Shown piece by piece: positions 45,120 through 53,431 of a stretch of DNA of 64,000 nt. The stretch covers positions 104,739-168,738 of the forward strand of contig JBBRYI010000009.1 in assembly GCA_038237805.1 (NCBI GenBank). Reading direction: 5' to 3'. The notes beneath the pieces are model-generated. The model was not told where the DNA came from, made no database searches, and worked only from the letters and a program-made list of their open reading frames with translations. A program made the position numbers and the translations under genes. Within the stretch, counting starts at the first letter, position 1. Every line of letters begins with the position of its first letter. The stretch comes from JBBQFI01 sp038237805 (GTDB lineage Bacteria > Verrucomicrobiota > Verrucomicrobiia > Chthoniobacterales > UBA10450).

Positions 45120-46193
45120 TTAGCGCGTTACCGGGCTGAATTTCCACACCTTATACGGCTGGACTCGAGCGCTGCGTCCGCGGTTGAAGCGCGGCATGTT
45201 TTGAATTTGCGACGAAGTGACGTAAATCGTCTGACCCGGCCCCCAGCTCATGGTATCAGGCCAGCTCAGGCGCTTATCCTCCACCACAGTGCTGTTTTCT
45301 TTTATTGCGGGATCGAAATGCACAATCGCGTTTTGCTCGATCGCCGTGAGATAAATACTGCCGTCCGGAGATTCGAGCATCCCATCGGGCGCAGGTGTGC
45401 TGCCCACGTTCTCAACTTTCGATTCGAGATCGCTCTTCGAAAGATTCACATCCTTCAGATACTGCGTTTTGATCCGGTAAAGCGTGTGGCCCGTGAGCGC
45501 GTGGTAGTAGAGATAATCATTCTTCAGATCGAGCGCGATCCCGTCCGAATTGATCTGCGGTGCAGTCTTTTTCTGTTGATCAATTAATTCCCGGCCATCG
45601 ACGACGAGTTTAACGCCAGACTCGGCTTTGGTCGATTCGTGATCCTGCAAAACGCGCCTTGCTTTTCCGCTTTTCAGGTCCACCACTACGATCGCACCCA
45701 GTCCAGAATCAGTTATGAACGCAACCGCTGCGTTAGTATCGACACGAACGTCGTTCAGGTAACTCTTCTTCGGGGCGACATCCTCTTCGAATGGGATGAT
45801 CTGGACTGACTTGTTAGTCTTAAGATCGACCTTCACCAGCTTCGGTCCGTCTTTCACAATTTCCTGCATCTTGGGCGCGGCCGGATCGAGAATCCAAAGG
45901 CTGTCCTCCGCATCCACATAAACACTTTGCACACAGATAAAATGGGTCGATGCCGGGCCGGGCGTGTTCCAGGTTTCATTTGGATACGGTTTTGCTTTTC
46001 CATTTATGACTTCGGCGACCGAAATCGTGTGACCGTCCGACCAATCAGGAAAATTTACGAAGACGCGCCCGGATTTGGACACGGCGACACCGGTCACTTG
46101 CTGGTTAGGAAAACTGGCGACCTCCTGCAAACCCGAAGCCACGGCAGATAGGGCAAGGGAAAACAAGCACAAGAGAAAAATGCAAAACTTCAT
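45120..46193 (-). CDS. Major royal jelly protein / yellow family secreted protein
   Basis: From ATG 46193 the signal peptide is MKFCIFLLCLFSLALSAVASG; the 335-residue mature domain shows the yellow-family propeller segments: RVFVNFPDWSDGH, LWILDPAAPKM, YLNDVRVDT, DGIALDLKNDYLYYHALTGHTLYRI and WPDTMSWGPGQTIYVTSSQI. Bacterial members are lactonase-like or dopachrome-conversion-like enzymes of unknown substrate. The frame upstream of 46193 would run into the divergent gene. It is divergent from the repeat-rich secreted protein at 46309. Confidence 0.88.
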   Translation of the reverse strand: MKFCIFLLCLFSLALSAVASGLQEVASFPNQQVTGVAVSKSGRVFVNFPDWSDGHTISVAEVINGKAKPYPNETWNTPGPASTHFICVQSVYVDAEDSLWILDPAAPKMQEIVKDGPKLVKVDLKTNKSVQIIPFEEDVAPKKSYLNDVRVDTNAAVAFITDSGLGAIVVVDLKSGKARRVLQDHESTKAESGVKLVVDGRELIDQQKKTAPQINSDGIALDLKNDYLYYHALTGHTLYRIKTQYLKDVNLSKSDLESKVENVGSTPAPDGMLESPDGSIYLTAIEQNAIVHFDPAIKENSTVVEDKRLSWPDTMSWGPGQTIYVTSSQIQNMPRFNRGRSARVQPYKVWKFSPVTR

Positions 46194-46308
46194 ATACTCA
46201 GCAATCGCGGGTGCCTTGTGTATTGGTTCTAGTCGCGAGTCGAGTCTTGTGGGCAAATGCTCGCGCAGTCGATTGAAGGTGGAAGAATCGCATTTAGATT
46301 CTGCGCCC

Positions 46309-47589
46309 GTGAATTTTTTCAAACGAACCATCTCTTGGGTCGCAACAACTCTTTTTTTTGCAGCGCGCTTTAGTCTAGGGGAGGCCGCGCCTGCTCAATC
46401 TCCGTCCCCAGTTCCGCAGAAGCTCGACGTCGACACCATCTTCTCGATTCCCCTTGATCAACGCCGCCAGCTTTTGTCGGCCCTTACGCCAGACGAGCGC
46501 GAAAAATTCGCCGAACAATTTCGCACTCTTCCGGCAGCTGGTCCTTCAAATGCGAAAATCAATGCGTTCTTCATGGCGTGGTCGACGATAGATACGACAA
46601 AGGCGATTGAGAGTGCGAAAAAATTCCCGACGGCTGACACGCGCCGAGTAGCGGTGGAGGCCATCTGTTACGGGGCGACACGGGAAGCGGCGAAAACAAT
46701 CGCGCAATCGATAAAAGAATTTCACGGCGCGCTGCTTCCGGCGGAACAGAAGGAACGTCTTCTCGGTGTTGCAATCGCGAAGTGGAGTCAGGCTGATCCG
46801 GCGGCGGCTGCGCAATTCCTGGCGGAGGTTTATCCAGATGCGGCGAAACGGTTGGCAAAGCCGAAGGCGGGCGACGGCGATCTGCTCACAACCACGAACA
46901 CGGTTGCAGCCAATTGGGGAGCCGCTGCGCCGCTGGCTGCTTTGGATTGGTTTCAGAAAAAACAGCAGCCGGAAAATTTGGTCGCTGTCCGAGCTGTTAT
47001 TTTGGGTTGGTGGCGCAAAGATGCAAAGGCCGCTGCTACATATGTCAGCGCTCATGCGCGAACGCCTAACGAGCGAGAAGTTGCCGGCTTTATGTCCGGC
47101 GCGATGGCTGAGCAGGATCCTCGCATTGCTGCGCAATGGGTCGAATGGATAAAAGAAGAAAGGTTACGGCGGCGGACGCGACTGGGAATTGCAGAAGTCT
47201 GGGCCTTACGCGAGCCAGAAGCGGCCGGCGCGTGGTCGAAAGGTTTGGCCCGCAAGGAAGGTGAGGAAGCGATTGGAGTCGTTGCCAGCGTATGGGCCTT
47301 CAAGAATTCGGCCGCGACCGAGAAATGGATCGGCTCATTCCAAGGCAAGGCGCGTGATTCGGCAATTCGTGGCTACGCTACAACAATAGCAAGAACAAAT
47401 CAGGAGCTGGCCTTGAACTGGGTCATCACAATGCAGGACCGCGAAGCGCGTACACGCCTGACAAAGGTAATCGCAGCCGAATGGATGAAGCGGAATCCAG
47501 ACGAATCGAAAATCTGGATTAAAAAAAGCAAACTATCGGACGCGGAAAAGAAGCAGTTACTCGAAAACAGGTCGATTGACGCTGACTAA
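46309..47589 (+). CDS. Secreted protein of tandem ~32-residue helical repeats
   Basis: From GTG 46309 a signal sequence is visible (FKRTISWVATTLFFAARFSLGEAAPA). The mature part of about 400 residues is built of a recurring unit with the pattern D/N-P-x-A-A-x-x-W (DPAAAAQFL, APLAALDWF, DAKAAATYV, DPRIAAQWV, EPEAAGAWS, NSAATEKWI, NQELALNWV), spaced roughly 30 residues apart. This resembles helical-repeat proteins frequent in PVC bacteria and has no known activity. Longer upstream starts overlap the divergent yellow-family gene. Motif copy at 47065. Confidence 0.75.
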   Translation: MNFFKRTISWVATTLFFAARFSLGEAAPAQSPSPVPQKLDVDTIFSIPLDQRRQLLSALTPDEREKFAEQFRTLPAAGPSNAKINAFFMAWSTIDTTKAIESAKKFPTADTRRVAVEAICYGATREAAKTIAQSIKEFHGALLPAEQKERLLGVAIAKWSQADPAAAAQFLAEVYPDAAKRLAKPKAGDGDLLTTTNTVAANWGAAAPLAALDWFQKKQQPENLVAVRAVILGWWRKDAKAAATYVSAHARTPNEREVAGFMSGAMAEQDPRIAAQWVEWIKEERLRRRTRLGIAEVWALREPEAAGAWSKGLARKEGEEAIGVVASVWAFKNSAATEKWIGSFQGKARDSAIRGYATTIARTNQELALNWVITMQDREARTRLTKVIAAEWMKRNPDESKIWIKKSKLSDAEKKQLLENRSIDAD

Positions 47590-47593
47590 GAAT

Positions 47594-47660
47594 CCCTCAC
47601 CCAACCCTCTCCCAGCGGGAGAGGGAAGCCTTATCTTTTCAGAGGAGGGTGAGGATGTGG
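47594..47660. repeat. Family D repeat, copy 3
   Basis: CCCTCACCCAACCCTCTCCCAGCGGGAGAGGG from 47594 contains a perfect 9-bp stem CCCTCTCCC/GGGAGAGGG (47605-47625), followed by GAGGAGGGTGAGGA. It follows the stop of the helical-repeat protein by four bases. Confidence 0.85.
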
Positions 47661-47736
47661 GTTAGCCTAACAAGTCGTCAGTATTATCTGCCGCGACCGC
47701 GTCGGCGACGGTTGTTGTCGTCAGCGGTTGTTGTCG

Positions 47737-48171
47737 TCAGCGGCCTGATTGTTCTGACCGCGGGTCATCATTCAGATCATGATTGGCCGGATCATCTGCT
47801 CCACGTCCGCGACGAAGGCCGCGATTGTCGTTTGCGTTGTGATTAGCCGCATCGTCTGCACCACGTCCGCGGCGAATACCGCGACCATCATTTGCGTTGC
47901 GACGGAGGCGGTCGTCGAGGCTGCGTCCACGCGGAACGCCGCGATTATCCGCGCCGCGGAGTTGGGACATGGTAGTCGCTCCGCGTCCAATGCCTCCGCT
48001 AAACTGGCTGCCGCCCATGCCCGCCATCGAGAATGCGCCATGTCCACCGCCGCCGTGGCCGCCGCCCCCGCCGTGTCCACCGGCTTCACTAACATTAGCG
48101 CTGATTAATAAGGTAAGCGCAGCACCAGCGAGTGCCGCTCCGATTCCATGAGTTATTTGTTTCGTTTTCAT
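47737..48171 (-). CDS. Secreted low-complexity Gly/His- and Arg-rich protein
   Basis: From ATG 48171: signal peptide MKTKQITHGIGAALAGAALTLLISANVSEA, a GGHGGGGGHGGGGHG block, then about 75 residues of degenerate 21-residue repeats built on RRGRGADDxANHNxND. The repeats correspond to a 63-base tandem array at about 47770-47940. Possibly a structural or nucleic-acid/metal-binding surface protein; no homologue recognised. Confidence 0.6.
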   Translation of the reverse strand: MKTKQITHGIGAALAGAALTLLISANVSEAGGHGGGGGHGGGGHGAFSMAGMGGSQFSGGIGRGATTMSQLRGADNRGVPRGRSLDDRLRRNANDGRGIRRGRGADDAANHNANDNRGLRRGRGADDPANHDLNDDPRSEQSGR

Positions 48172-48286
48172 AGCGGATCGTACGACCGCGCAATAGCGTA
48201 AACCATCGGGCAAAGGTAACGCGGTTGTTACCAAAGCGACTCGTTAGGCAAAGGAGAATATCGAATGTTGCCGGCGTATCGAAACG

Positions 48287-48358
48287 TGGGCGGTGAGGGT
48301 TTCGAACCCCCGACCTACTGGGTGTAAACCAGCCGCTCTACCACTGAGCTAACCGCCC
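48287..48358 (-). tRNA. tRNA-Val (anticodon TAC)
   Basis: The minus strand reads GGGCGGT-TA-GCTC...GAGC with an anticodon arm CTGGT-TTACACC-AG whose anticodon is TAC (valine, GUA/GUN), the T arm GGGGGTTCGAAACCC and acceptor partner ACCGCCC with discriminator A. CCA is not encoded. 72 bases. Confidence 0.96.
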
Positions 48359-48444
48359 CGTTACTCCTCGTAGATTGAAGGCATTTTCGCCGAGGGCAAC
48401 GGAAATTTCCACATTACTGCCACGTCCGCGCCACGAACGTGACT

Positions 48445-49737
48445 TCAGGGAATAGCATTACCCGACTGGTTGTTCACAACCGAGACGTCGGTGCTGTTGA
48501 TCGAACCGTCACCGGTCACATCCTGCCGAAAATTATCCGCGTCTATATTTGCCCCAGACTGGTTTTTGGTGTGCGCGATATCGGTCGAGTTCACAACCTT
48601 GTTCCCCGTCGTATCCGCGAGAAGCACATTCATTTTCACCGACGTGCTGGGAAGAACATGGGAGTACGCGTCCCTCACACTGTTCAAGGTAACCATGATC
48701 TCTTGCCCATCACCAACTCCGGTCAAATTGACGTTCATAACGTTGCCCGCAAATGTAGGGCTTCCTAACACGCTTCCGTTACCTGCGGATATAACCGCGC
48801 TGCCGCTGGTAACGTTATTGGTAAAGGTGAATAGAAGCGTATGGCTGCCGGCGTCGCCCCCGTCGCGGCATTCGACGCCGGACACACCGGTCAGTGGCAA
48901 GTCAACGTCGAAATCCCCAGCGGGCCCATGCGTTTTGCGGGATGCTGCGGTTGCCACACTTAAAGGCTCTGCCGCCGCGACTGCGTGGAGTGCACCCGCC
49001 CAGGCATTAGCCATTTTATCGTACCCTGCCTGATTAGGATGCAGGCCGTCGGCCAGGTCGCCAGCGTTAAGAACAGCGTGCATATCGAGAAAATGAAAAT
49101 TCGCTCCTTGGGCTGCCACGATTGAGGCAACACCGTTGTTATAGGCCATCTGAGTAGCTTCGAGATTGGCATTGTCAGTTCGCGGAATGAGGCTCGCTAC
49201 GATGACCTGAGCATTAGGCCGACTGTTTTTTATTGTTGCGAGCAGGCTTTGCAGCAAACTTTGCATTTGCGCGGCCGTCCGACCTTGCGAGGCATCGTTG
49301 GTTCCGATGTGCAGGAGAACGAGGTCTGGGAAAATCATCGGCCGTCCGGTGTCATAACCCCCGTCGAGCCAATGTCCGCCATTACTGCTATCGGACGTTG
49401 GCGCGGAGGAAACCAACCCGGTTAGGTTTCCTTCGATCTGATCGATGCGATAACCGCTATGACCTTCGTGATAATGTTGTCCGCTGGAAGTCAGTGAAGC
49501 CGTCGAATTGTTCATTGCGGAACCGATAATGTTAAATAAATCGCCAGCGTTACTCAGAAGTAAATGCAATCGCGCGCGGTAACCGCCTCCAGTCCCACCG
49601 ACTCCATCTGTGATGGAGTCGCCCAAAGGCAGAATCTCGCCTACGGCAGTCCCACCAAAAGCGTGGTGAGCAGGAGACAAGAAAATTGTGAGTCCGGTTG
49701 CAATTAGATACGTGGCCAGTGATTTGATTGCTTGCAT
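48445..49737 (-). CDS. Secreted SGNH/GDSL hydrolase with C-terminal dockerin-like repeats
   Basis: 430 residues. Signal peptide at the N-terminus; catalytic serine in LPLGDSITDGVGG, block III GTNDASQ, and DGLHPNQAGYDKMA with the Asp-His pair. The C-terminal 55 residues contain two type I dockerin-like calcium loops (DTTGNKVVNSTDIA and DVTGDGSINSTDVS). It is an extracellular esterase or acetylxylan-type hydrolase anchored to a carbohydrate-processing assembly; cohesin partners are not seen here. Confidence 0.9.
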   Translation of the reverse strand: MQAIKSLATYLIATGLTIFLSPAHHAFGGTAVGEILPLGDSITDGVGGTGGGYRARLHLLLSNAGDLFNIIGSAMNNSTASLTSSGQHYHEGHSGYRIDQIEGNLTGLVSSAPTSDSSNGGHWLDGGYDTGRPMIFPDLVLLHIGTNDASQGRTAAQMQSLLQSLLATIKNSRPNAQVIVASLIPRTDNANLEATQMAYNNGVASIVAAQGANFHFLDMHAVLNAGDLADGLHPNQAGYDKMANAWAGALHAVAAAEPLSVATAASRKTHGPAGDFDVDLPLTGVSGVECRDGGDAGSHTLLFTFTNNVTSGSAVISAGNGSVLGSPTFAGNVMNVNLTGVGDGQEIMVTLNSVRDAYSHVLPSTSVKMNVLLADTTGNKVVNSTDIAHTKNQSGANIDADNFRQDVTGDGSINSTDVSVVNNQSGNAIP

Positions 49738-49886
49738 ATACGTTCCATAATCGTTCGTGAAAGCATAAACGGTTGCACCTTGTTGCGTACCTAGCCTAAT
49801 TCACGAAAGTTCCTATTTTTTTGAAGGAAGAATAGGGTCAATGAAAAATAAGTAACTAAGCTTATTTAGTTTGCAGTTATAACCAG

Positions 49887-50267
49887 ATGGTCTATTACAG
49901 CCGCATGGACTTGTCCTTAAACAAACTTAAAGAAGCAATCTCAATCCGTACACAAATTCAATCGTTGGAAAAACGCCTCTCTGGTATCTTCGGTACTGGA
50001 GCCGGTGGCTCGAGCGCGCGTTCTTCTTCTTCCCCTTCTTCGAAAGGCGGTGGGCGGCGGAGACGTTCCATGTCGGCAGCTACTCGGGCGAAGCTTTCCG
50101 CAGCGGCGAGAGCGCGTTGGGCCAAACGCAGAGGCGGCAAAAGTGCCGGCGCTGGTTCCACCAAATCCCGCAAGAAAGGCGGCTTGACCGCAGAAGGCCG
50201 TCGTAAGCTATCCGAAGCGATGAAGGCTCGCTGGGCGGCGCGGCGTAGAGCGCAAAGCAGGAAGTAG
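49887..50267 (+). CDS. Small very basic protein, histone H1/NUMOD3-like
   Basis: 126 residues. A leucine-rich helix (LNKLKEAISIRTQIQSLEKRL) is followed by a Ser/Gly linker and two copies of an SAATRAKLSAAARARWAKR / TAEGRRKLSEAMKARWAARR motif, the NUMOD3-type basic element, ending in Lys/Arg. It is likely a DNA-binding nucleoid protein of the type frequent in soil bacteria. No operon partner. Confidence 0.65.
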   Translation: MVYYSRMDLSLNKLKEAISIRTQIQSLEKRLSGIFGTGAGGSSARSSSSPSSKGGGRRRRSMSAATRAKLSAAARARWAKRRGGKSAGAGSTKSRKKGGLTAEGRRKLSEAMKARWAARRRAQSRK

Positions 50268-50307
50268 CTCACTGCTGCTTCCCGGAGAGTTCTGAATAAC
50301 CTTTGAT

Positions 50308-50336
50308 CTACCCGCTTGGTCGAACTAAGCGGGTAG
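50308..50336 (+). terminator. Hairpin after the basic protein gene
   Basis: CTACCCGCTT (50308-50317) pairs perfectly with AAGCGGGTAG (50327-50336) around a nine-base loop. The T-run is only GGTTCGG, so termination may be weak; it is the sole hairpin in the gap to the convergent reductase. Confidence 0.55.
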
Positions 50337-50360
50337 GGTTCGGTCGCTATTAAGATCTAA

Positions 50361-51350
50361 TCAGCGATTGACCATTTGCATCGCCGCTTCGGGATAACGC
50401 ATCCCCGCAGCCGCACCGTGCGGCGCCACTTCATCCAGTCGCGCCATGTCTTCACTCGTTAGGCAGACATCGAGTGCGCCGATATTTTCCCACAGATACT
50501 TGCGATGCTTGGTTCCGGGGATGGGGACAATGTCTTCGCCTTGGGCCAGGACCCACGCGAGCGCAAGTTGCGCAACGGTGCACTTTTTCTGTCGAGCGAT
50601 TTCAGAAACTCGTTCTACCAGTTCCAGATTGCGCCCGAAGTTTTCGCCTTGGAAACGCGGCGATTGGCGCCGGTAATCGTCCATTGCCAAATCTTCGTAG
50701 CGCTTGATTTGTCCGGTGAGAAATCCGCGACCGAGCGGACTATAAGGGACCAGACCAATGCCGAGCTCACGGCATAGCGCAAGACAAGCGTCCTCGGGAT
50801 CGCGCGACCACAAAGAATACTCGGACTGCAATGCGGTAATGGGATGCACCGCATGTGCGCGGCGAATTGTTTCCGGACCTGCTTCCGACAGGCCCAGATA
50901 ACGGACCTTTCCTTCGCGCACCAGCTCACCCATCGCACCGACGGTTTCTTCAATCGGCGTTTCGGGATCGACGCGATGCTGATAGTAGATGTCGATGACT
51001 TCAACATCGAGGCGGCGCAAGCTCGCTTCACAAGCTTGCCGAACGTAATCAGGCTTCCCACTTATGCTACGCACATCCGGGTTGTGTGAGTCGCGCACGA
51101 TTCCGAATTTCGTTGCCAGAATAATTCCGCCGCGATGTCCTTTCAGCGCGCGACCGACAAGCTCCTCATTGATGAAGGGCCCATACATATCGGCCGTGTC
51201 GAAGAAGGTGATGCCCAGGTCGAGCGCGCGATGCAACGTCGCGATCGATTCTTCGTCATCGCGGCCGCTGTAGAAATCCGACATGCCCATGCAGCCGAGA
51301 CCGAGCGCTGAGACGAGAGGTCCGCCGCGTCCAAGTTTACGTTGTCGCAT
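50361..51350 (-). CDS. Aldo/keto reductase
   Basis: 329 residues. LGLGCMGMSDFYSGRDDEESIATLHRALDLGITFFDTADMYG with the catalytic aspartate and tyrosine, IILATKFGI (lysine), DIYYQHRVD (histidine) and IPGTKHRKYLWENIGALDV at the cofactor site. Close to the AKR13/IolS-type group. It lies three bases downstream of a second AKR gene. Motif copy at 50456. Confidence 0.92.
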   Translation of the reverse strand: MRQRKLGRGGPLVSALGLGCMGMSDFYSGRDDEESIATLHRALDLGITFFDTADMYGPFINEELVGRALKGHRGGIILATKFGIVRDSHNPDVRSISGKPDYVRQACEASLRRLDVEVIDIYYQHRVDPETPIEETVGAMGELVREGKVRYLGLSEAGPETIRRAHAVHPITALQSEYSLWSRDPEDACLALCRELGIGLVPYSPLGRGFLTGQIKRYEDLAMDDYRRQSPRFQGENFGRNLELVERVSEIARQKKCTVAQLALAWVLAQGEDIVPIPGTKHRKYLWENIGALDVCLTSEDMARLDEVAPHGAAAGMRYPEAAMQMVNR

Positions 51351-51353
51351 AGC

Positions 51354-52256
51354 TCAGGTTTGACCGATCCACGTTTTCGGCGCCACATCGCACCATCGGT
51401 CGCGGATTTCCTGAAACAGTTCGTGCTTTAAAGGCCCGGCTTCAAGCAGAGCCGCATTTTGTTTCCAGCGTTCCGGCTTTGTCGTGCCAACGATCGCGAG
51501 ATGCACGCCGGGAACAGCAAGCGTGAAGCGCAAAGCAACTGAGACCGCTTTATCCAGGTTCGACGTCTGCAAGAAAGGGTAATTGAGTTTCCGCAACCGC
51601 TCCCAATACTCGAGGTGATAACCACTCGTCGGTTTATGGTTTGTCTTCCATGCAACGTTTGCGACTGGTCGCTTCGCGATCACGCCCATCCCACGTTCGC
51701 GAGCCAAAGGCAGGACCATTTCGAGAGCTTCCTGGTCGGCGATGCTGATTGAAGTTTGCAGCGAATCGAACGCGCCGCACTCGACAGCGTAGTGCGCGGC
51801 ATGTCCATCGCCACTGTAGCCGATGTAGCGCGTATACCCGCGCTCTCGTGCGGTCTGCAATGCAGATATTGCTTCTCCTTTGCGCAAAACAGTTTCGTCA
51901 CAACCATGCAGATGCACGATGTCGAGGCGGTCGGTTTGAAGTCGTTGCAAGCTGCGCTGAATACTTCCCAGAAGCGAATCCTGCGACCAATTCGCGCCGC
52001 TCTCGACCCCATGCGGGTGACCGCACTTGGTGAAAAGATAGTAGTCATCGCGTCGATCGCTTACCGCGCGCCCAATCATCTCCTCGCTATCGCGATAACA
52101 TTCGCCGGTATCGATGACATTTAATCCGGCATCGAGCGCGCTGCGTAAAAGCGTGTCGACCGTCTGCTGGTCGGCGTCTTCAAATCCAATCTCGGAGGCG
52201 CCGAAGCCGAGTACGGAAACATGCATATCGGTTTTTCCGAGCTGGCGCGTTTCCAT
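51354..52256 (-). CDS. Aldo/keto reductase
   Basis: 300 residues starting METRQLGKTDMHVSVLGFGASEIGF. The aspartate-tyrosine pair is in NVIDTGECYRDSEEMIGRAV, lysine in YLFTKCGHP, histidine in DIVHLHGCD. It is paralogous to, and co-transcribed with, the following reductase; the pair could act on a sugar or glyoxal substrate. Preceded upstream by a Family A element. Confidence 0.9.
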   Translation of the reverse strand: METRQLGKTDMHVSVLGFGASEIGFEDADQQTVDTLLRSALDAGLNVIDTGECYRDSEEMIGRAVSDRRDDYYLFTKCGHPHGVESGANWSQDSLLGSIQRSLQRLQTDRLDIVHLHGCDETVLRKGEAISALQTARERGYTRYIGYSGDGHAAHYAVECGAFDSLQTSISIADQEALEMVLPLARERGMGVIAKRPVANVAWKTNHKPTSGYHLEYWERLRKLNYPFLQTSNLDKAVSVALRFTLAVPGVHLAIVGTTKPERWKQNAALLEAGPLKHELFQEIRDRWCDVAPKTWIGQT

Positions 52257-52264
52257 CTTGATTT

Positions 52265-52354
52265 CTGTAGCGGCGGTCTATGACCGTCGCAAATTCTTTG
52301 CGAATGATAAGGCGTCCTCCTTATGAATGCGACGGTCGCAGACCGCCCCTACAG
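52265..52354. repeat. Family A palindromic element, copy 3
   Basis: CTGTAGCGGCGGTC (52265-52278) and GACCGCCCCTACAG (52341-52354) are the ends, with one mismatch. It fills the gap between purM and the reductase gene and supplies the purM TAG stop at 52349-52351. Confidence 0.9.
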
Positions 52355-53431
52355 AAGAACTGTTTTCCCCGAACCGCGTTCAATTCGTCCAATTCGTTTG
52401 GCATTGAGCTGCCGCGCCACCGATTCCGCATCGCGCGTCGCCACGATCGCTACCATCCCGATCCCCATGTTGAAAACCTGAAACATTTCGCGGCGATCGA
52501 CACCTCCATGCTCTTGCAAGATCTGGAAAATTTTAGGAACGCGCCATCTCTTCGTCTCGATGATGGCATCGCAATTTTTCGGCAGAACGCGCGGAATATT
52601 ATCAATCAATCCTCCGCCTGTGATATGCGCGAGACCCTTGATCCTTCCATTCGGAACTTTGGCGAGCACCGGTTGATAATTCTTGTGCGTGCGCAGCAAC
52701 TCTTCCGAGATTGGACTCGTTAGGCCCGTGATACGCGAGTTCGGCTTCAACCGCATCTTCTCGAAAAGGATCTTGCGCGCGAGCGAATAGCCATTGGTAT
52801 GCAGACCATTCGACGCAAGTCCGAGGATGACGTCAGCCGGTCGGATCCGATTGCCATCGATTATTTTCGCGCGATCGACGACGCCGACGATGCAACCGGC
52901 TAGATCGTATTCGCCTTTGCGATACATTCCAGGCATCTGCGCCGTTTCTCCACCGATCAATGCACAATCGGCGGCGCGACAGGCCTTGGTAAAACCGCGC
53001 AATAGTTGATCGAACACACGTGGCTCCAGTCTTTCCGCGCCGATGTAATCGAGAAAAAACAGCGGCCGCGCCCCGAGGACGGCGATGTCGTTAACGCAAT
53101 GGTTTACCAGATCGGCGCCAACCGTGTCGTGCCGATTCATCGCGAACGCGATCTTTAATTTGGTGCCGACGCCATCGACGCTCGCGACCAATACAGGCTC
53201 GCGCATGCCGGAGAAATCTGGCGCGAACAATCCGCCAAAGCCACCGACCTTGCCTAAAACTTCCAGCCCGTGCGTTTGCCTAACGAGTCGCTGGATTTTG
53301 CTCTTAAGGCGATTGCCGAGGTCAACATCCACCCCAGCGCGCGCGTAAGCTTTTTTCTTGCGGGCCTGGTAGGGGCGGTTCACCGAACCGCCCGGGCGAT
53401 TAGGGTTAATCGCCCCTACCTTTGTTGTCAT
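52349..53431 (-). CDS. purM: Phosphoribosylformylglycinamidine cyclo-ligase, with repeat-encoded N-terminal insert
   Basis: 360 residues. The AIR-synthetase core begins YARAGVDVDLGNRLKSKIQRLV, with VLVASVDGVGTKLKIA, ALIGGETAQMPGMY and HITGGGLIDNIPRVL. It forms AIR from FGAM in purine synthesis. The ATG at 53431 overlaps the purF stop (TAATG), confirming the start; residues about 5-22 are encoded by a palindromic element between it and the conserved sequence. The stop lies inside another element. Motif copies at 52718 and 53279. Confidence 0.96.
   Translation of the reverse strand: MTTKVGAINPNRPGGSVNRPYQARKKKAYARAGVDVDLGNRLKSKIQRLVRQTHGLEVLGKVGGFGGLFAPDFSGMREPVLVASVDGVGTKLKIAFAMNRHDTVGADLVNHCVNDIAVLGARPLFFLDYIGAERLEPRVFDQLLRGFTKACRAADCALIGGETAQMPGMYRKGEYDLAGCIVGVVDRAKIIDGNRIRPADVILGLASNGLHTNGYSLARKILFEKMRLKPNSRITGLTSPISEELLRTHKNYQPVLAKVPNGRIKGLAHITGGGLIDNIPRVLPKNCDAIIETKRWRVPKIFQILQEHGGVDRREMFQVFNMGIGMVAIVATRDAESVARQLNAKRIGRIERGSGKTVLL
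53368..53420. repeat. Family C palindrome (GGTAGGGGCG...CGCCCCTACC) inserted in purM
   Basis: GGTAGGGGCG (53368-53377) and CGCCCCTACC (53411-53420) are perfect inverted ends, enclosing hairpins GGCGGTTCACCGAACCGCC and GGGCGATTAGGGTTAATCGCCC. It lies in frame near the 5' end of purM. Confidence 0.92.
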
